A stretch of DNA of 64,000 nucleotides from Mycobacterium angelicum (lineage in GTDB: Bacteria; Actinomycetota; Actinomycetes; Mycobacteriales; Mycobacteriaceae), in assembly GCF_002086155.1 (NCBI RefSeq), contig NZ_MVHE01000002.1, forward strand, positions 62,001-126,000, read 5' to 3'. Below, in pieces: positions 8,234 to 16,779 of this stretch (positions within the stretch are counted from its first letter, which is position 1; each line of letters begins with the position of its first letter). The notes under the pieces were generated by a model. That model ran no database searches. It was not told the DNA's origin and saw nothing but the letters and a program-made list of their open reading frames with translations. The position numbers were made by a program, and so were the translations under genes.

Positions 8234-9310
8234 TCATGGGTTGGACAGCAGCAGCATGACCCGGCCACCGGCAGCCGGCTCGGGAAATGCAGTCTCATCG
8301 AAGCCGTAGTACTTGCGCTCGTCTGCGGTGAAGGCCCCGATCACTTTCCCGGTGGCCCGCAGCGCGCCGTGCCGGACACCGGTCATCATCCCCTTGAAAT
8401 CCGGCACCGACAGCGCCTCGGCGAGCAGCAGGGCCTCACCGCCGGACCGCAGTACTACCAGTACGCCCGCGCCCGCATAGTTGTTGCCGCCGCGGCCGGT
8501 GCCGCGCGGCGCCCAGTAGATCGGCCCGGATGCCACCGTGCCCTCCACCCGCCGATAGTTGCCCGGCCGCTGCGCATCGGCGACGGTGACCACCGGCAGG
8601 GCGGCGATGGTGCGCTTCTCCTTCAGCCACATCACGCCGAGCGGGAGGCCGACGATCGCATACATCAACACCATCAGGACCAGAACCGGCTTCCACGCGA
8701 GCTCCCAGCCGAGGCGACGTTGCGAAATCGGCAGTCCGTCCAGCTGCTCGTTCAGCCGGCGGCGGCCGAATCGAAAGACATACCAAGCCAATACGCGCGC
8801 AAGCGCCATGCAGCCCACGATGATCAAACCGACGATGCCACACATCCGGAAGTAGAACGTGCTGTCGCCCTGGTTGATCGTCGCGGCCCACATCACGGCC
8901 GGGATGGGCGCCGTCAGCAGCAACAGCAATGCGTAGGAGGGGTGGCTGGTCAGGTAGGGATACGTCACCGTCCAGGCGCGATTGCCGCCGTAGGCGGTGA
9001 CCGGTCCGACATTTGCGTGCACGACCGGAGTCCACGAACCCTGCACCACTCGCGGCTTGACCAGCGAGCGCACGAAGAAGAACCCGAAGATCAGCGAGAC
9101 CACCAGCGCTCCCCAGAACACCGAGTCGAGCCGCTCGCCCGTGCCGGGCACCCCGAACGCGCCGCGGATGTCGATGAGCTTGCCGATGAAGAAGGTCAGG
9201 GGCATCACGAAGAACAGCTCCAGCAACCACACCTGGATGAGTTGCGGGATGCGCGAGCCGATCCGGTCGAAGGCGAGTACGCGTCGCCAGATGAATCGCA
9301 AAACGCCCAT
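8234..9310 (-). CDS. Multi-pass membrane protein, unknown function
   Basis: 358 residues when started at ATG 9310 (MGVLRFIWRRVLAF), which gives a normal positive-inside N-terminus; an upstream start at 9382 would add a hydrophilic stretch without clear purpose. Five or so hydrophobic segments are visible (for example 'LLELFFVMPLTFFIGKL', 'VFWGALVVSLIFGFFFV', 'ALLLLLTAPIPAVMWAA', 'IVGLIIVGCMALARVLAW', 'VLVLMVLMYAIVGLPLGV'), then a soluble C-terminal domain with 'RVEGTVASGPIYWAPRGTG' and 'ATGKVIGAFTADER' that looks like a beta-barrel-type module. I do not recognise a named family. It precedes the lipoprotein gene in a likely two-gene unit. Confidence 0.75.
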   Translation of the reverse strand: MGVLRFIWRRVLAFDRIGSRIPQLIQVWLLELFFVMPLTFFIGKLIDIRGAFGVPGTGERLDSVFWGALVVSLIFGFFFVRSLVKPRVVQGSWTPVVHANVGPVTAYGGNRAWTVTYPYLTSHPSYALLLLLTAPIPAVMWAATINQGDSTFYFRMCGIVGLIIVGCMALARVLAWYVFRFGRRRLNEQLDGLPISQRRLGWELAWKPVLVLMVLMYAIVGLPLGVMWLKEKRTIAALPVVTVADAQRPGNYRRVEGTVASGPIYWAPRGTGRGGNNYAGAGVLVVLRSGGEALLLAEALSVPDFKGMMTGVRHGALRATGKVIGAFTADERKYYGFDETAFPEPAAGGRVMLLLSNP

Positions 9311-9514
9311 GACCGGGCACCTTATCGAGTAAGCGGTGCAGCTGAGCCGAATTCGACGTACGCTGTCACGCTGACCGGCCACTGGAAAACCACTGTGATC
9401 GGAGTGGCTGAGGTGATTGAATGGTCGAGATCGTCATCCGAGGCGAAGGTGTTGCACCTGTTGAACAGAATCAGCCAGCGACGTGATGTCTGACCGGCGC
9501 CCAGGGCTTGTGCG

Positions 9515-12343
9515 GTGATTGCCCGATTCATCGATCGTTACGCGCTGTGGGTCGTGGCTTTGTGGTTCGTCGGCGCAGTCGTCGGCAATAGCCTTGCGCC
9601 GCAACTCGAGGCGCTGACCGCCGCGCGTGATCAACCGTTCGCCCCGACCGGCACCCCCAGTTGGTATGCGGTGCAACATTCGGCGGCGGCTTTCTCCCAG
9701 TCGCCCACCGACAACATGGGATATGTGGTCCTGGAACGCAACGGTCCGCTTACCGCTCGCGACCGGGCCTTCTGCGATCAGCTGATCAGGGCGCTGCACG
9801 AGGACACCCGGCACGTCAGTGCCGTGGTGGACTGGTGGGCGGTGCCGGCTCTGGCGGCCCGGGGGATCAGTAGCGATCATCGGGTGGCGACCATCTTCGT
9901 CCGGTTGTCGGGTCTGGTGGGCACCACCCAAGCCAGTGAATCCGTCATCGCGGTACGCAATGCCGTGGCGAATCTGCACCCGCCCGACGGCCTGCAGGTC
10001 TACGTCACCGGTCCGGGCGCCACGGTGATGGATGAGTTCGAGGCGATCTACAAGCAGATGAAGTTCATCACGCTGACGACCTTCGCCGCGCTGCTGCTGT
10101 TGTTGTTGCTCCTCGACCGGTCCCTGATCACCGCCATGGTGCCGCTGGTTTCGGTCATCGCGGCCCTGGCCGTGGCCAAACCGATCGTCGCGATCCTCGT
10201 CGAGCACGCCGTCATCGGCGTCTCGGTGTTCTCCATCGGCCTGAGCATTGCCGTGGTTGTCGGGGTCGGCACCGGCTTCGCAATTTTTTTGATCGGGCGT
10301 TATCAGGAACGGCGAAGACAAGAGTTCACCCCGGCCGAGGCGTTTGCCGACGCGTACCGCGCCGTGGCGCCGACGATCATCGGCTCGACGCTGATCGTGG
10401 TCGCGCCGCTGGCCGCGGTGGGATTTCTGAACTTCTCCCGGATCAGTGTGTTCGGGCCGACCGGAGCGCTGTGCACCATCGGGGTCCTCGTCGTCGCCGT
10501 ATGCGCGCTGACCCTGACGCCGGCCCTCATCTCGCTGGCCGGCCGCGCCGACCTGCTCAGACCGCCGCCGCGCAACCGCGTGCGACGCCGGCTGCGGCGT
10601 ATCGGCATCTACGTGGCGCGCTGGCCGGCACCGATATTGGTGAGCAGCGGTGTGCTGGTGTTCATCCTGATGATCGGGCTGCCCGCGGTTCCGATCGGCT
10701 GGGACGAGGCCGCGGCAACACCGGGCAGTGCGGAATCCAACCGCGGCTATCGAGCGGTCGACCGCCACTTCGCCGACAACCAACTGCTGCCCGACGTGGT
10801 CACCATTCAGTCCGATCACGACATGCGCAGTCCCGCCGGTCTTACCGCGCTGGAACGAATCACCGCGGCGATCATGGCGGTTCCCGGTGTCCGCATGGTG
10901 CAGTCGGCCAGCCACCCCGCCGGAATGGTGTCCAAACAAGCCGCACTGACCACCTCGGCGGGAAATATCGGCGACCGCCTCGACGAGTTCTCCGATCTGC
11001 TTGCGGCCCGTGGGGCGGCGTTCTCCGGTCTCGACAACGCAATCGGCGACATGGTGAACTCGATCGACCTGACCGAGAACGCCATGCAACTGGGCGCGTA
11101 CGGCATCGGCGGTGCGGGTCTGGCGGTCCATCTCATGCAGGAAGCGATAACCAAGGTACGCAGCCGGGCCGGCGATATCTCCGACATCTTCGACCCGCTG
11201 CGCAATTTCGTCGCGGCCTTGCCGGAGTGCCGCACCATGCCCGTGTGTTCTGCCGCCAACGAGTCGGTGCAGTGGTCCAACGGCGTCGTCGACGGTTCGG
11301 TGAAGCTGGCCAATGCGGCAGAACAACTCGGGCAGGGGATCGCGGACGCGGCGGCCAAGGCCGGCCCCTCCGGTCTGCCGGTGGCCCTGGCCAACATCAC
11401 CGGCCAGCTCGAACAGCTGCGCGGATCAGCGACCGGCGTCAAGGACGTGCTCAACAACGCCCGCCCGGTTCCGGTGTCAGCGCTGCCCGATTACCTGCAG
11501 CGGCTGGCGGCGGTTTCCCAGGGTTCCCCCGGCGTTGACCTCTACGCCTCGCGCAGGATTCTGACCGACCCGAGTATGCGGGTTGTGCTGGACGACTTCT
11601 TCTCAACCAACGGACGCGCGACGCGCCTGATCGTCTACGGCGACGGCCACGAATGGGGCAATGACGGTGCCCAGCGAGCGCGCGCGATAACGGCCGCCAT
11701 CGCCGACGCGATCAAGGACGGCAACTTCAAACCCACTGCGGTCGAGCTCACCGGCGTCGGCCCCGCTACCCGAGACCTGCAGGATCTGATGGGCAGTGAC
11801 CTGCTGCGAGTGGTCGGCACCACGTTGGCCGTCATCTTTGTGATCGCCGCGCTGCTGCTCCGCAGCCCGCTCGCCGGGCTGATCGTGGTGGGCACCATCG
11901 CGACGTCCTACCTGTGTGCCCTGGGCGCCAGCGTGTTGATCTGGCAGCGCCTGCTCGGCCACTCCTTGCATTGGTCGGTGCTGCCCATCGCGTTCGTGTT
12001 GTTGGTGGCCGTGGGTTCGGCCTGCAATCTGCTTTTCGCGCTGCGCATCCGCGAAGAACGCTGGGCCGGTCCGCGCACCAGCATCATCCGCGCCTACAGC
12101 GCGACCGGTGGGGTGGCTACCGTCGCCGGAATCGTCATCGGCACAACGATATTGGCGCTGGCATCCAGCCGGGTACTGAGTGTGGCGCAGATCGGTGTGA
12201 CCGTCGGCATCGGACTGTTGCTGGACGCGCTGGTGGTGCGCGCGTTCGTGTTGCCGGCCGTGATGGTGGTGCTGAGCCGCCGGCTGTGGTGGCCACGCCA
12301 ACTGGTCAGCGACGAGCCGGTGCCCGAGCCCTTGACCGTGTGA
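9515..12343 (+). CDS. MmpL-like RND protein lacking both Asp-Tyr proton-relay pairs
   Basis: 942 residues with the MmpL plan: TM1 at residues 10-30, a first extracytoplasmic domain to about 180, TM2-6 to about 335, TM7 near 375, a second extracytoplasmic domain with a long helical region to about 760, then TM8-12. GTG 9515 gives the usual short N-terminus. In MmpL proteins TM4 normally reads G-T-D-Y and TM10 G-A-D-Y, the Asp-Tyr pairs forming the proton relay. Here TM4 reads 'VGVGTGFAIFLIGRYQE', with Gly254-Phe255 in place of the pair, and TM10 reads 'AVGSACNLLFALRIREE', with Ala836-Cys837. The rest of both motifs is intact, so this is substitution, not decay. No MmpS gene is adjacent. Cargo is unknown, and ordinary proton-driven export is doubtful. 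Confidence 0.9.
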   Translation: MIARFIDRYALWVVALWFVGAVVGNSLAPQLEALTAARDQPFAPTGTPSWYAVQHSAAAFSQSPTDNMGYVVLERNGPLTARDRAFCDQLIRALHEDTRHVSAVVDWWAVPALAARGISSDHRVATIFVRLSGLVGTTQASESVIAVRNAVANLHPPDGLQVYVTGPGATVMDEFEAIYKQMKFITLTTFAALLLLLLLLDRSLITAMVPLVSVIAALAVAKPIVAILVEHAVIGVSVFSIGLSIAVVVGVGTGFAIFLIGRYQERRRQEFTPAEAFADAYRAVAPTIIGSTLIVVAPLAAVGFLNFSRISVFGPTGALCTIGVLVVAVCALTLTPALISLAGRADLLRPPPRNRVRRRLRRIGIYVARWPAPILVSSGVLVFILMIGLPAVPIGWDEAAATPGSAESNRGYRAVDRHFADNQLLPDVVTIQSDHDMRSPAGLTALERITAAIMAVPGVRMVQSASHPAGMVSKQAALTTSAGNIGDRLDEFSDLLAARGAAFSGLDNAIGDMVNSIDLTENAMQLGAYGIGGAGLAVHLMQEAITKVRSRAGDISDIFDPLRNFVAALPECRTMPVCSAANESVQWSNGVVDGSVKLANAAEQLGQGIADAAAKAGPSGLPVALANITGQLEQLRGSATGVKDVLNNARPVPVSALPDYLQRLAAVSQGSPGVDLYASRRILTDPSMRVVLDDFFSTNGRATRLIVYGDGHEWGNDGAQRARAITAAIADAIKDGNFKPTAVELTGVGPATRDLQDLMGSDLLRVVGTTLAVIFVIAALLLRSPLAGLIVVGTIATSYLCALGASVLIWQRLLGHSLHWSVLPIAFVLLVAVGSACNLLFALRIREERWAGPRTSIIRAYSATGGVATVAGIVIGTTILALASSRVLSVAQIGVTVGIGLLLDALVVRAFVLPAVMVVLSRRLWWPRQLVSDEPVPEPLTV

Positions 12344-12353
12344 CCGGCGCCGG

Positions 12354-13280
12354 TTAGCCGGCGACGGTGAAAATCAGCAACAGCACGCCATAGGCAAGCA
12401 CCAACACCACCGCCCCGCCCAGGCTGATCCGGGTCGGGGCCCCGTCAATGGGATCCAGCCAGCGCCGAAACGGCACCGAAGCCGCCGGCACCAGAACCCA
12501 TTGCAACAGGCCGACGCTGACCACATTGCCCACGAATACCGAAAGCGATGGCCCGACTCCGAGCTGCGCCAGGGCGGGCGCCAGCGACTTGGACAACAGG
12601 ATCACCGTCGGATACAGGCAGAGCACCACCAGCATGGCTGACTTCCAGCCCGGGGTGATCTTCGTCTGCCCGTCGGCAACCCGCACGGTCGACCCGAACG
12701 GCGCACTGCGGGGCAGTTCGGCGAAGTCGCGAGTCAGTCCACCACGCAGCCGGGGCAGCGCCGCCTGGCGTTCCCGCGAACGGATCCACTCGTTCAGCTG
12801 GCCGGCGGTGCGAAACCGAAGCACCGACATCCACTGCCCGGACCCATCCGCCGGAAACAGGATGGTGCCCTGGTAGCCGGGATACCTGGAACTGGCCAGC
12901 GTCACATCGCCTTGTGCCGCAATGAATTCCGCTTCTTTGCCGGGCGCCACGCTGTGCAGGAAGACACCGAGGTTGGCCGGCGGCAACTCGCCGTCGGCGA
13001 GGACTAGGTCGGACGCGGACCGCCAAAATCCCCGTGCTTCCCCTTCGGAGAGCGCGGCGCGGCGTTGGGCACCGTCGAGCCAGTCGTCGAGGTGTGCCGC
13101 GCTGTCGAAGGAAACCTCGATAGCCCAATCCAATTGCCGGCTGCCTTGAACCGATTCGCGGGCGCTGACGTATCCAGAAGTATGACGGGCCGAAGCGATG
13201 TAGGTGGCCGCCCACTGGCCGAATCGCTGTGGATCGGAGGGCGGATGAAAGAGCGTGATCGCCGTGGCGCCAACAGTCAT
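12354..13280 (-). CDS. Membrane-anchored tandem ABM (antibiotic biosynthesis monooxygenase-like) protein
   Basis: 308 residues. Two ferredoxin-like ABM domains follow one another: residues 1-95 ('FGQWAATYIASARHTSGYVS', 'WAIEVSFDSAAHLDDW') and about 100-200 ('GKEAEFIAAQGDVTLASSRY', 'SVLRFRTAGQLNEWIRSRER'). The C-terminal 100 residues contain three hydrophobic segments ('SAMLVVLCLYPTVILLSKSL', 'LSVFVGNVVSVGLLQWVLVP', 'ISLGGAVVLVLAYGVLLLIF') with a conserved 'FRRWLDP' before the last. ABM domains are small oxygenase or heme-degrading folds; joining two to a membrane anchor is seen in uncharacterised bacterial proteins (COG3224-like). Its stop lies 10 bp from the MmpL stop (convergent). Function unknown. 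Confidence 0.78.
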   Translation of the reverse strand: MTVGATAITLFHPPSDPQRFGQWAATYIASARHTSGYVSARESVQGSRQLDWAIEVSFDSAAHLDDWLDGAQRRAALSEGEARGFWRSASDLVLADGELPPANLGVFLHSVAPGKEAEFIAAQGDVTLASSRYPGYQGTILFPADGSGQWMSVLRFRTAGQLNEWIRSRERQAALPRLRGGLTRDFAELPRSAPFGSTVRVADGQTKITPGWKSAMLVVLCLYPTVILLSKSLAPALAQLGVGPSLSVFVGNVVSVGLLQWVLVPAASVPFRRWLDPIDGAPTRISLGGAVVLVLAYGVLLLIFTVAG

Positions 13281-13367
13281 GTCAGTTGTCTACCAGCCCT
13301 GTTCGAAGCCCACTGGAAACCCCTTTTGAAAGCCCTGCCGGAACTGCCGAGGAGCTGATTTCCAGCT

Positions 13368-14585
13368 ATGCCGCTGCGGATCCTTGTCGTCGGCGCCGGA
13401 GTGAGCGGCATCTCCGTTGCGCGCGGATTGCTGCGCGACGGCCACGACGTCACCGTCTTCGACCAGCGCCCGCAGGTGCAGGCGGGCGGCGGCGCCGTGA
13501 CCATCTGGTCCAACGGCGCCACCGTACTGCGCCAGCTGGGAGTCGATATGGACGGCGCCGGTCAGTTGCTGTCCAGCGTGCGGGTGTCGACATCGCACCG
13601 ACGCCGGCTGGCGACCCTGGACGTGGCCGCCATGGTGAACCGGCTGGGCGCACCGGTCCGGATGGTCGCGCGCCGGGTCCTACTGGAGCGCCTCCTGTCC
13701 GGCTTCCCAGTCGAGCGCATCCGGTGCGAGGCCAGAGCCGTCAATGTGTCCCGTACCCCGACGGGGGCGCAGGTCGAATTCGCCGACGGCAGCCACGCGC
13801 AGGGAGATCTGCTGATCGGTGCCGACGGCCTGCATTCGATGGTTCGCCATGCCGTAGGCGAACCCGACGCGCAACCGACGGGCTGGTGCAGTTGGCAGGG
13901 ACTGGTCACCCTCGCCGACGCCGTCGACGATCCGCACGTCGCCCAGGTCATCATCGGTGAGCACGGAAACCTCGGGCTCTGGCCGGCCGGCGGCGCCGAC
14001 CTGCAATGGTGGTTCGACCTGCCCTGGTCGCGGGACTTCGTCAGACCCGAGCACCCGATCGACGAGATCCGCTCCGGCTTCGCCGGGTGGTCTGCCGGTG
14101 TCGACCGCGTGCTGGCCGCATTGACCGACGACCATCTGGCGCATTCGCCCTACCCGCACTTCCGGCATCGCCTTCCGCGGCCGGGCCGGGGCGCGCTGAC
14201 ATTGCTGGGCGACGCCGCGCACACGATGCCGCCCACCCTGGCGCAGGGGACCAATCAGGCGCTGCTGGACACCATGGTGTTGTGCCGGGCGCTGTCCGAA
14301 CTGCCGGCCGGCCGAGTCGACGTTCCCGGCGCGCTGCGCTGGTATGAGAAGACCAGGCGGCGCAAGGTTGCCGCCGTCTCCCGCGTGGCCTCACTACAGG
14401 TGTGTCACGGCGAGTCGGTGCTGCGACCGGCGTCCTTGCTCTCCGATCGCCTGCACACCTGGGCGCTGACCACCTTCCTGCACTGCACCAGCCATCACCG
14501 GTTGGCAACAGAGATCAGCCGAAAGCTCGCGGTGGCGGTGCTACCGTCCGGTACATCGCGGCCGGCCCTGGGCGTAACGCCATGA
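13368..14585 (+). CDS. FAD-dependent monooxygenase (PHBH-type fold)
   Basis: 405 residues, ATG start. The N-terminal Rossmann motif 'LVVGAGVSGISVARGLLRDG' is followed by 'VFDQRP', the DG motif 'LLIGADGLHSMVRHAVG' near residue 150 and the second FAD motif 'LTLLGDAAHTMPPTLAQGTN' around residue 285. This is the single-component flavin hydroxylase set; NAD(P)H is the likely reductant. Substrate not deducible. Its stop overlaps the start of the downstream DUF4389 gene (ATGA), so the two are translationally coupled and probably work in one process. Confidence 0.9.
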   Translation: MPLRILVVGAGVSGISVARGLLRDGHDVTVFDQRPQVQAGGGAVTIWSNGATVLRQLGVDMDGAGQLLSSVRVSTSHRRRLATLDVAAMVNRLGAPVRMVARRVLLERLLSGFPVERIRCEARAVNVSRTPTGAQVEFADGSHAQGDLLIGADGLHSMVRHAVGEPDAQPTGWCSWQGLVTLADAVDDPHVAQVIIGEHGNLGLWPAGGADLQWWFDLPWSRDFVRPEHPIDEIRSGFAGWSAGVDRVLAALTDDHLAHSPYPHFRHRLPRPGRGALTLLGDAAHTMPPTLAQGTNQALLDTMVLCRALSELPAGRVDVPGALRWYEKTRRRKVAAVSRVASLQVCHGESVLRPASLLSDRLHTWALTTFLHCTSHHRLATEISRKLAVAVLPSGTSRPALGVTP

Positions 14586-15178
14586 GTCACCCCACCGACC
14601 TGGTACGAGTGCGCGGCGAACGCGGCGCTCCGTCGCGCTGGCTGTGGCTGGTCAAGTGGTGTGTGCTGGCAGTGCCGCACTACCCGATTTTGATCGGGCT
14701 GTATCTGGTCTACCCGCTGCTGACAATCGTTGCGGGGGTTGCGATCTTGTGCACCGGACGCTATCCGCGCCGCATCTTCGACTTCAACGTCGGCGTGCTG
14801 CGCTGGTCCTGGCGGGTCATGAACTACCGCTTTCCGATGAACACCACCGACCGCTATCCGCCCTTCACCCTGGCTTCTCGGCCGGACTATCCGGGCGATC
14901 TCGAGGTCGACTATCCGCAGCGGCTGGCGAACTGGCCGGTGCTGGTGAAGTGGTGGCTGCTGGGCCTTCCGCAGATCCTGCTGTGCTGGGCGATGGAGCC
15001 GCTGCTGCAAGTGCTTTGCGTGATCAACGCGGTGTGGTTGCTGTGCGCCGGGACGATCCACCCCGGCATGTTCGACCTGTTGATGGGCATTGTCCGATGG
15101 CGCTACCGGGTGGCTGTGTATGTATCTTTGATGCGTGACGAGTATCCGCCGTTCCGACTCGATCTAGGTAGCCCATAA
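14582..15178 (+). CDS. DUF4389 membrane protein (two repeats)
   Basis: 198 residues. The start is ATG 14582, overlapping the monooxygenase stop as ATGA; an in-frame upstream start at 14402 would lie inside that gene and is rejected. Two copies of the DUF4389 unit are visible: residues about 20-95 ('LFTGRYPRRIFDF'-like 'LCTGRYPRRIFDFNVGVLRW', ending 'DRYPPFTL') and about 115-195 ('LCAGTIHPGMFDLLMGIVRW', ending 'DEYPPFRLDLG'). Each has two hydrophobic segments and an amphipathic end, so roughly four membrane passes. Family function is unknown; coupling to a flavin monooxygenase suggests a membrane partner. Confidence 0.85.
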   Translation: MSHPTDLVRVRGERGAPSRWLWLVKWCVLAVPHYPILIGLYLVYPLLTIVAGVAILCTGRYPRRIFDFNVGVLRWSWRVMNYRFPMNTTDRYPPFTLASRPDYPGDLEVDYPQRLANWPVLVKWWLLGLPQILLCWAMEPLLQVLCVINAVWLLCAGTIHPGMFDLLMGIVRWRYRVAVYVSLMRDEYPPFRLDLGSP

Positions 15179-15192
15179 CGCGCCGTAATCCC

Positions 15193-15801
15193 TTGTTTCC
15201 CTACGTGTATCGATTCGGGCAGCCGGCCTTCGACCGGCTGTTCTATAACCGCTACCGCAAAGCGGCGATCGCGCACGCGACCGGCCGGCTGCTGATGGTC
15301 GGCCTCGGCCCGGGAACCGACTTGAAATTTCTGCCGCCCACGGTGACCTCGGTGGCCGCGGTGGAACCGGTGGCGACATTCCGCAGAATGGCATCTCGCC
15401 TTGCCGGTCGCCACGGCATCGCCGTCGACGTCGTCGAGGGGACCGGCGAGTCGATTCCCTTCCCGGACAACAGTTTCGACTCGGTGCACATCGGGCTGGT
15501 GCTGTGCTCGGTCGACGACGTCCCCGCGACCCTTGGTGAGATCCGCCGCGTGCTGGTTCCCGGCGGCAGATTGGTCGTGCTCGAACACGTCCGAGGGCGG
15601 GGCGCCATGGGCCGGTTCCAGGACCTGATCTCGAGTCCGTGGGCGTGGCTTTCCTCGGGGTGTCATCCCAACCGCCGGACCGTCGACGCGATCGCCGCGG
15701 CCGGATTCGATATCTCGGAGCTGCGCAGCATCCCGCGAACCCTGGTGCCGCCCCCGTGCACACCGCATCTGCAAGGGTTCGCCACCTTGGTAGACAATTA
15801 A
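15193..15801 (+). CDS. Class I SAM-dependent methyltransferase (UbiE-like)
   Basis: 202 residues from a TTG codon at 15193, 14 bp after the preceding gene. Motif I 'LLMVGLGPGTDLKFL' (residues 33-47), the acidic 'AVEPV' for SAM ribose binding, 'GESIPFPDNSFDSVHIGLVL' and 'RVLVPGGRLVVLEHVRG' are standard for Methyltransf_11 proteins. The protein resembles small membrane-associated lipid or quinone methyltransferases. It is the third gene of a likely unit with the FAD monooxygenase and DUF4389 protein, which would fit stepwise tailoring of a hydrophobic small molecule, but this is inference. Confidence 0.85.
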   Translation: MFPYVYRFGQPAFDRLFYNRYRKAAIAHATGRLLMVGLGPGTDLKFLPPTVTSVAAVEPVATFRRMASRLAGRHGIAVDVVEGTGESIPFPDNSFDSVHIGLVLCSVDDVPATLGEIRRVLVPGGRLVVLEHVRGRGAMGRFQDLISSPWAWLSSGCHPNRRTVDAIAAAGFDISELRSIPRTLVPPPCTPHLQGFATLVDN

Positions 15802-15826
15802 TAGTCCGAAATTGTAGACATTTCTA

Positions 15827-15854
15827 TTGCATTCCCTCGGCGGAGGTCTAAACT
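15827..15854 (+). promoter_or_regulatory. Candidate promoter of the PPE gene
   Basis: TTGCAT at 15827-15832 and TAAACT at 15849-15854 are separated by 16 bp, 46 bp before the PPE start. The segment is clearly AT-richer than the flanking coding DNA. Hexamers match the general housekeeping-sigma pattern (TANNNT for the -10), but this is by eye only. Confidence 0.35.
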
Positions 15855-15899
15855 CGATTATTAGGGGGATCGGTGAATAAGTAACTGGGGGTTATCAGG

Positions 15900-16763
15900 A
15901 TGAATTTCTCGATATTGCCGCCGGAAGTCAATTCGGCACGGCTGTTCTCCGGTGTGGGTTCCGCTCCGATGCTGGCGGCCGCGACGGCGTGGAATGGATT
16001 GGCCGATGAGTTGGCCTCGGCGGCGTCGTCATTCACGTCGGTGACGTCGAACCTGGCAGGGCAGGCGTGGCAGGGCCCTGCGGCTGCGGCCATGGCCGCC
16101 GCGGCTGCTCCGTACACGTCGTGGCTGAGCGCGGCGGCGGCTCAGGCGACCGGCGCGGCCGGGCAGGCGCAGGCGGTCGCCGACGCCTTCGATGCCGCAC
16201 GGGCGGCAACGATACATCCGCTGCTGGTTGCGGCAAATCGAAATGGCTTGGTGCAGTTGGTGTTGTCGAATTTCTTCGGGCAGAACGCCCCGGCGATCGC
16301 CGCGGCCGAGGCCGACTACGAGCAGATGTGGGCCCAGGATGTGACCGCGATGGTGGGCTATCACGCCGGCGCCTCGACGGCCGCCGCGCAGTTGGCGCCG
16401 TGGCAGCAATCACTGCACGGCCTGGCCGGCCAGCTCGCGTCAACGCTGGGCCTGCGCCCGGTGACCAACCCGGTACCCGGCGATCCGGATCTACAGAGCC
16501 AAACCACCACTTTGGGTCCGGTGAAAATCACGGCTCTTGCCGACGCAGCCGACAATAATTTCGTCGCTACCATTTTCTCGACGCCATTCTTCACCGATAC
16601 TTTGACGTCAGGAAATGAGCCCGCGACAGGCTTGGGTGCGCCGGGGCAGACAATTAACAGGTTCGAAAGTCCGGTGCTGCCCTTCCTGAATAATTCTTTC
16701 GCCCTTCCGGTAACCGATCCCTTGGCGCCGTTGTTTATCGCATTGCTCCCACTCGGGTTCTGA
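15900..16763 (+). CDS. PPE family protein, short C-terminal type
   Basis: 287 residues. The first 180 form the PPE domain: '[18 protein letters not shown]' with the Pro-Pro-Glu at residues 7-9, the W-x-G-type turn '[11 protein letters not shown]' near residue 57, and the helical '[20 protein letters not shown]'. The C-terminal 100 residues have neither the SVP motif nor MPTR repeats. PPE proteins are type VII (ESX) secretion substrates and normally dimerise with a PE protein; none is encoded next to it, so a partner must come from elsewhere. The start follows 'GGGGGTTATCAGG'. It is convergent with the FtsX permease gene. Confidence 0.95.
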   Translation: MNFSILPPEVNSARLFSGVGSAPMLAAATAWNGLADELASAASSFTSVTSNLAGQAWQGPAAAAMAAAAAPYTSWLSAAAAQATGAAGQAQAVADAFDAARAATIHPLLVAANRNGLVQLVLSNFFGQNAPAIAAAEADYEQMWAQDVTAMVGYHAGASTAAAQLAPWQQSLHGLAGQLASTLGLRPVTNPVPGDPDLQSQTTTLGPVKITALADAADNNFVATIFSTPFFTDTLTSGNEPATGLGAPGQTINRFESPVLPFLNNSFALPVTDPLAPLFIALLPLGF

Positions 16764-16779
16764 TACGGCCGGGGCGGTC

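Noticed and set aside
9434..11326. Minus-strand open frame of 630 codons inside the MmpL-like gene
   Set aside because: Pure antisense of a well-supported RND gene; His/Arg/Gly/Gln-rich without domains.
12343..12354. ACCGGCGCCGGT palindrome between MmpL and the ABM gene as a terminator
   Set aside because: A perfect palindrome with no loop cannot form a useful hairpin, and GC-only short palindromes are common here.
14402..14581. Upstream start for the DUF4389 protein
   Set aside because: Lies wholly inside the monooxygenase gene; ATGA overlap at 14582 is the natural start.
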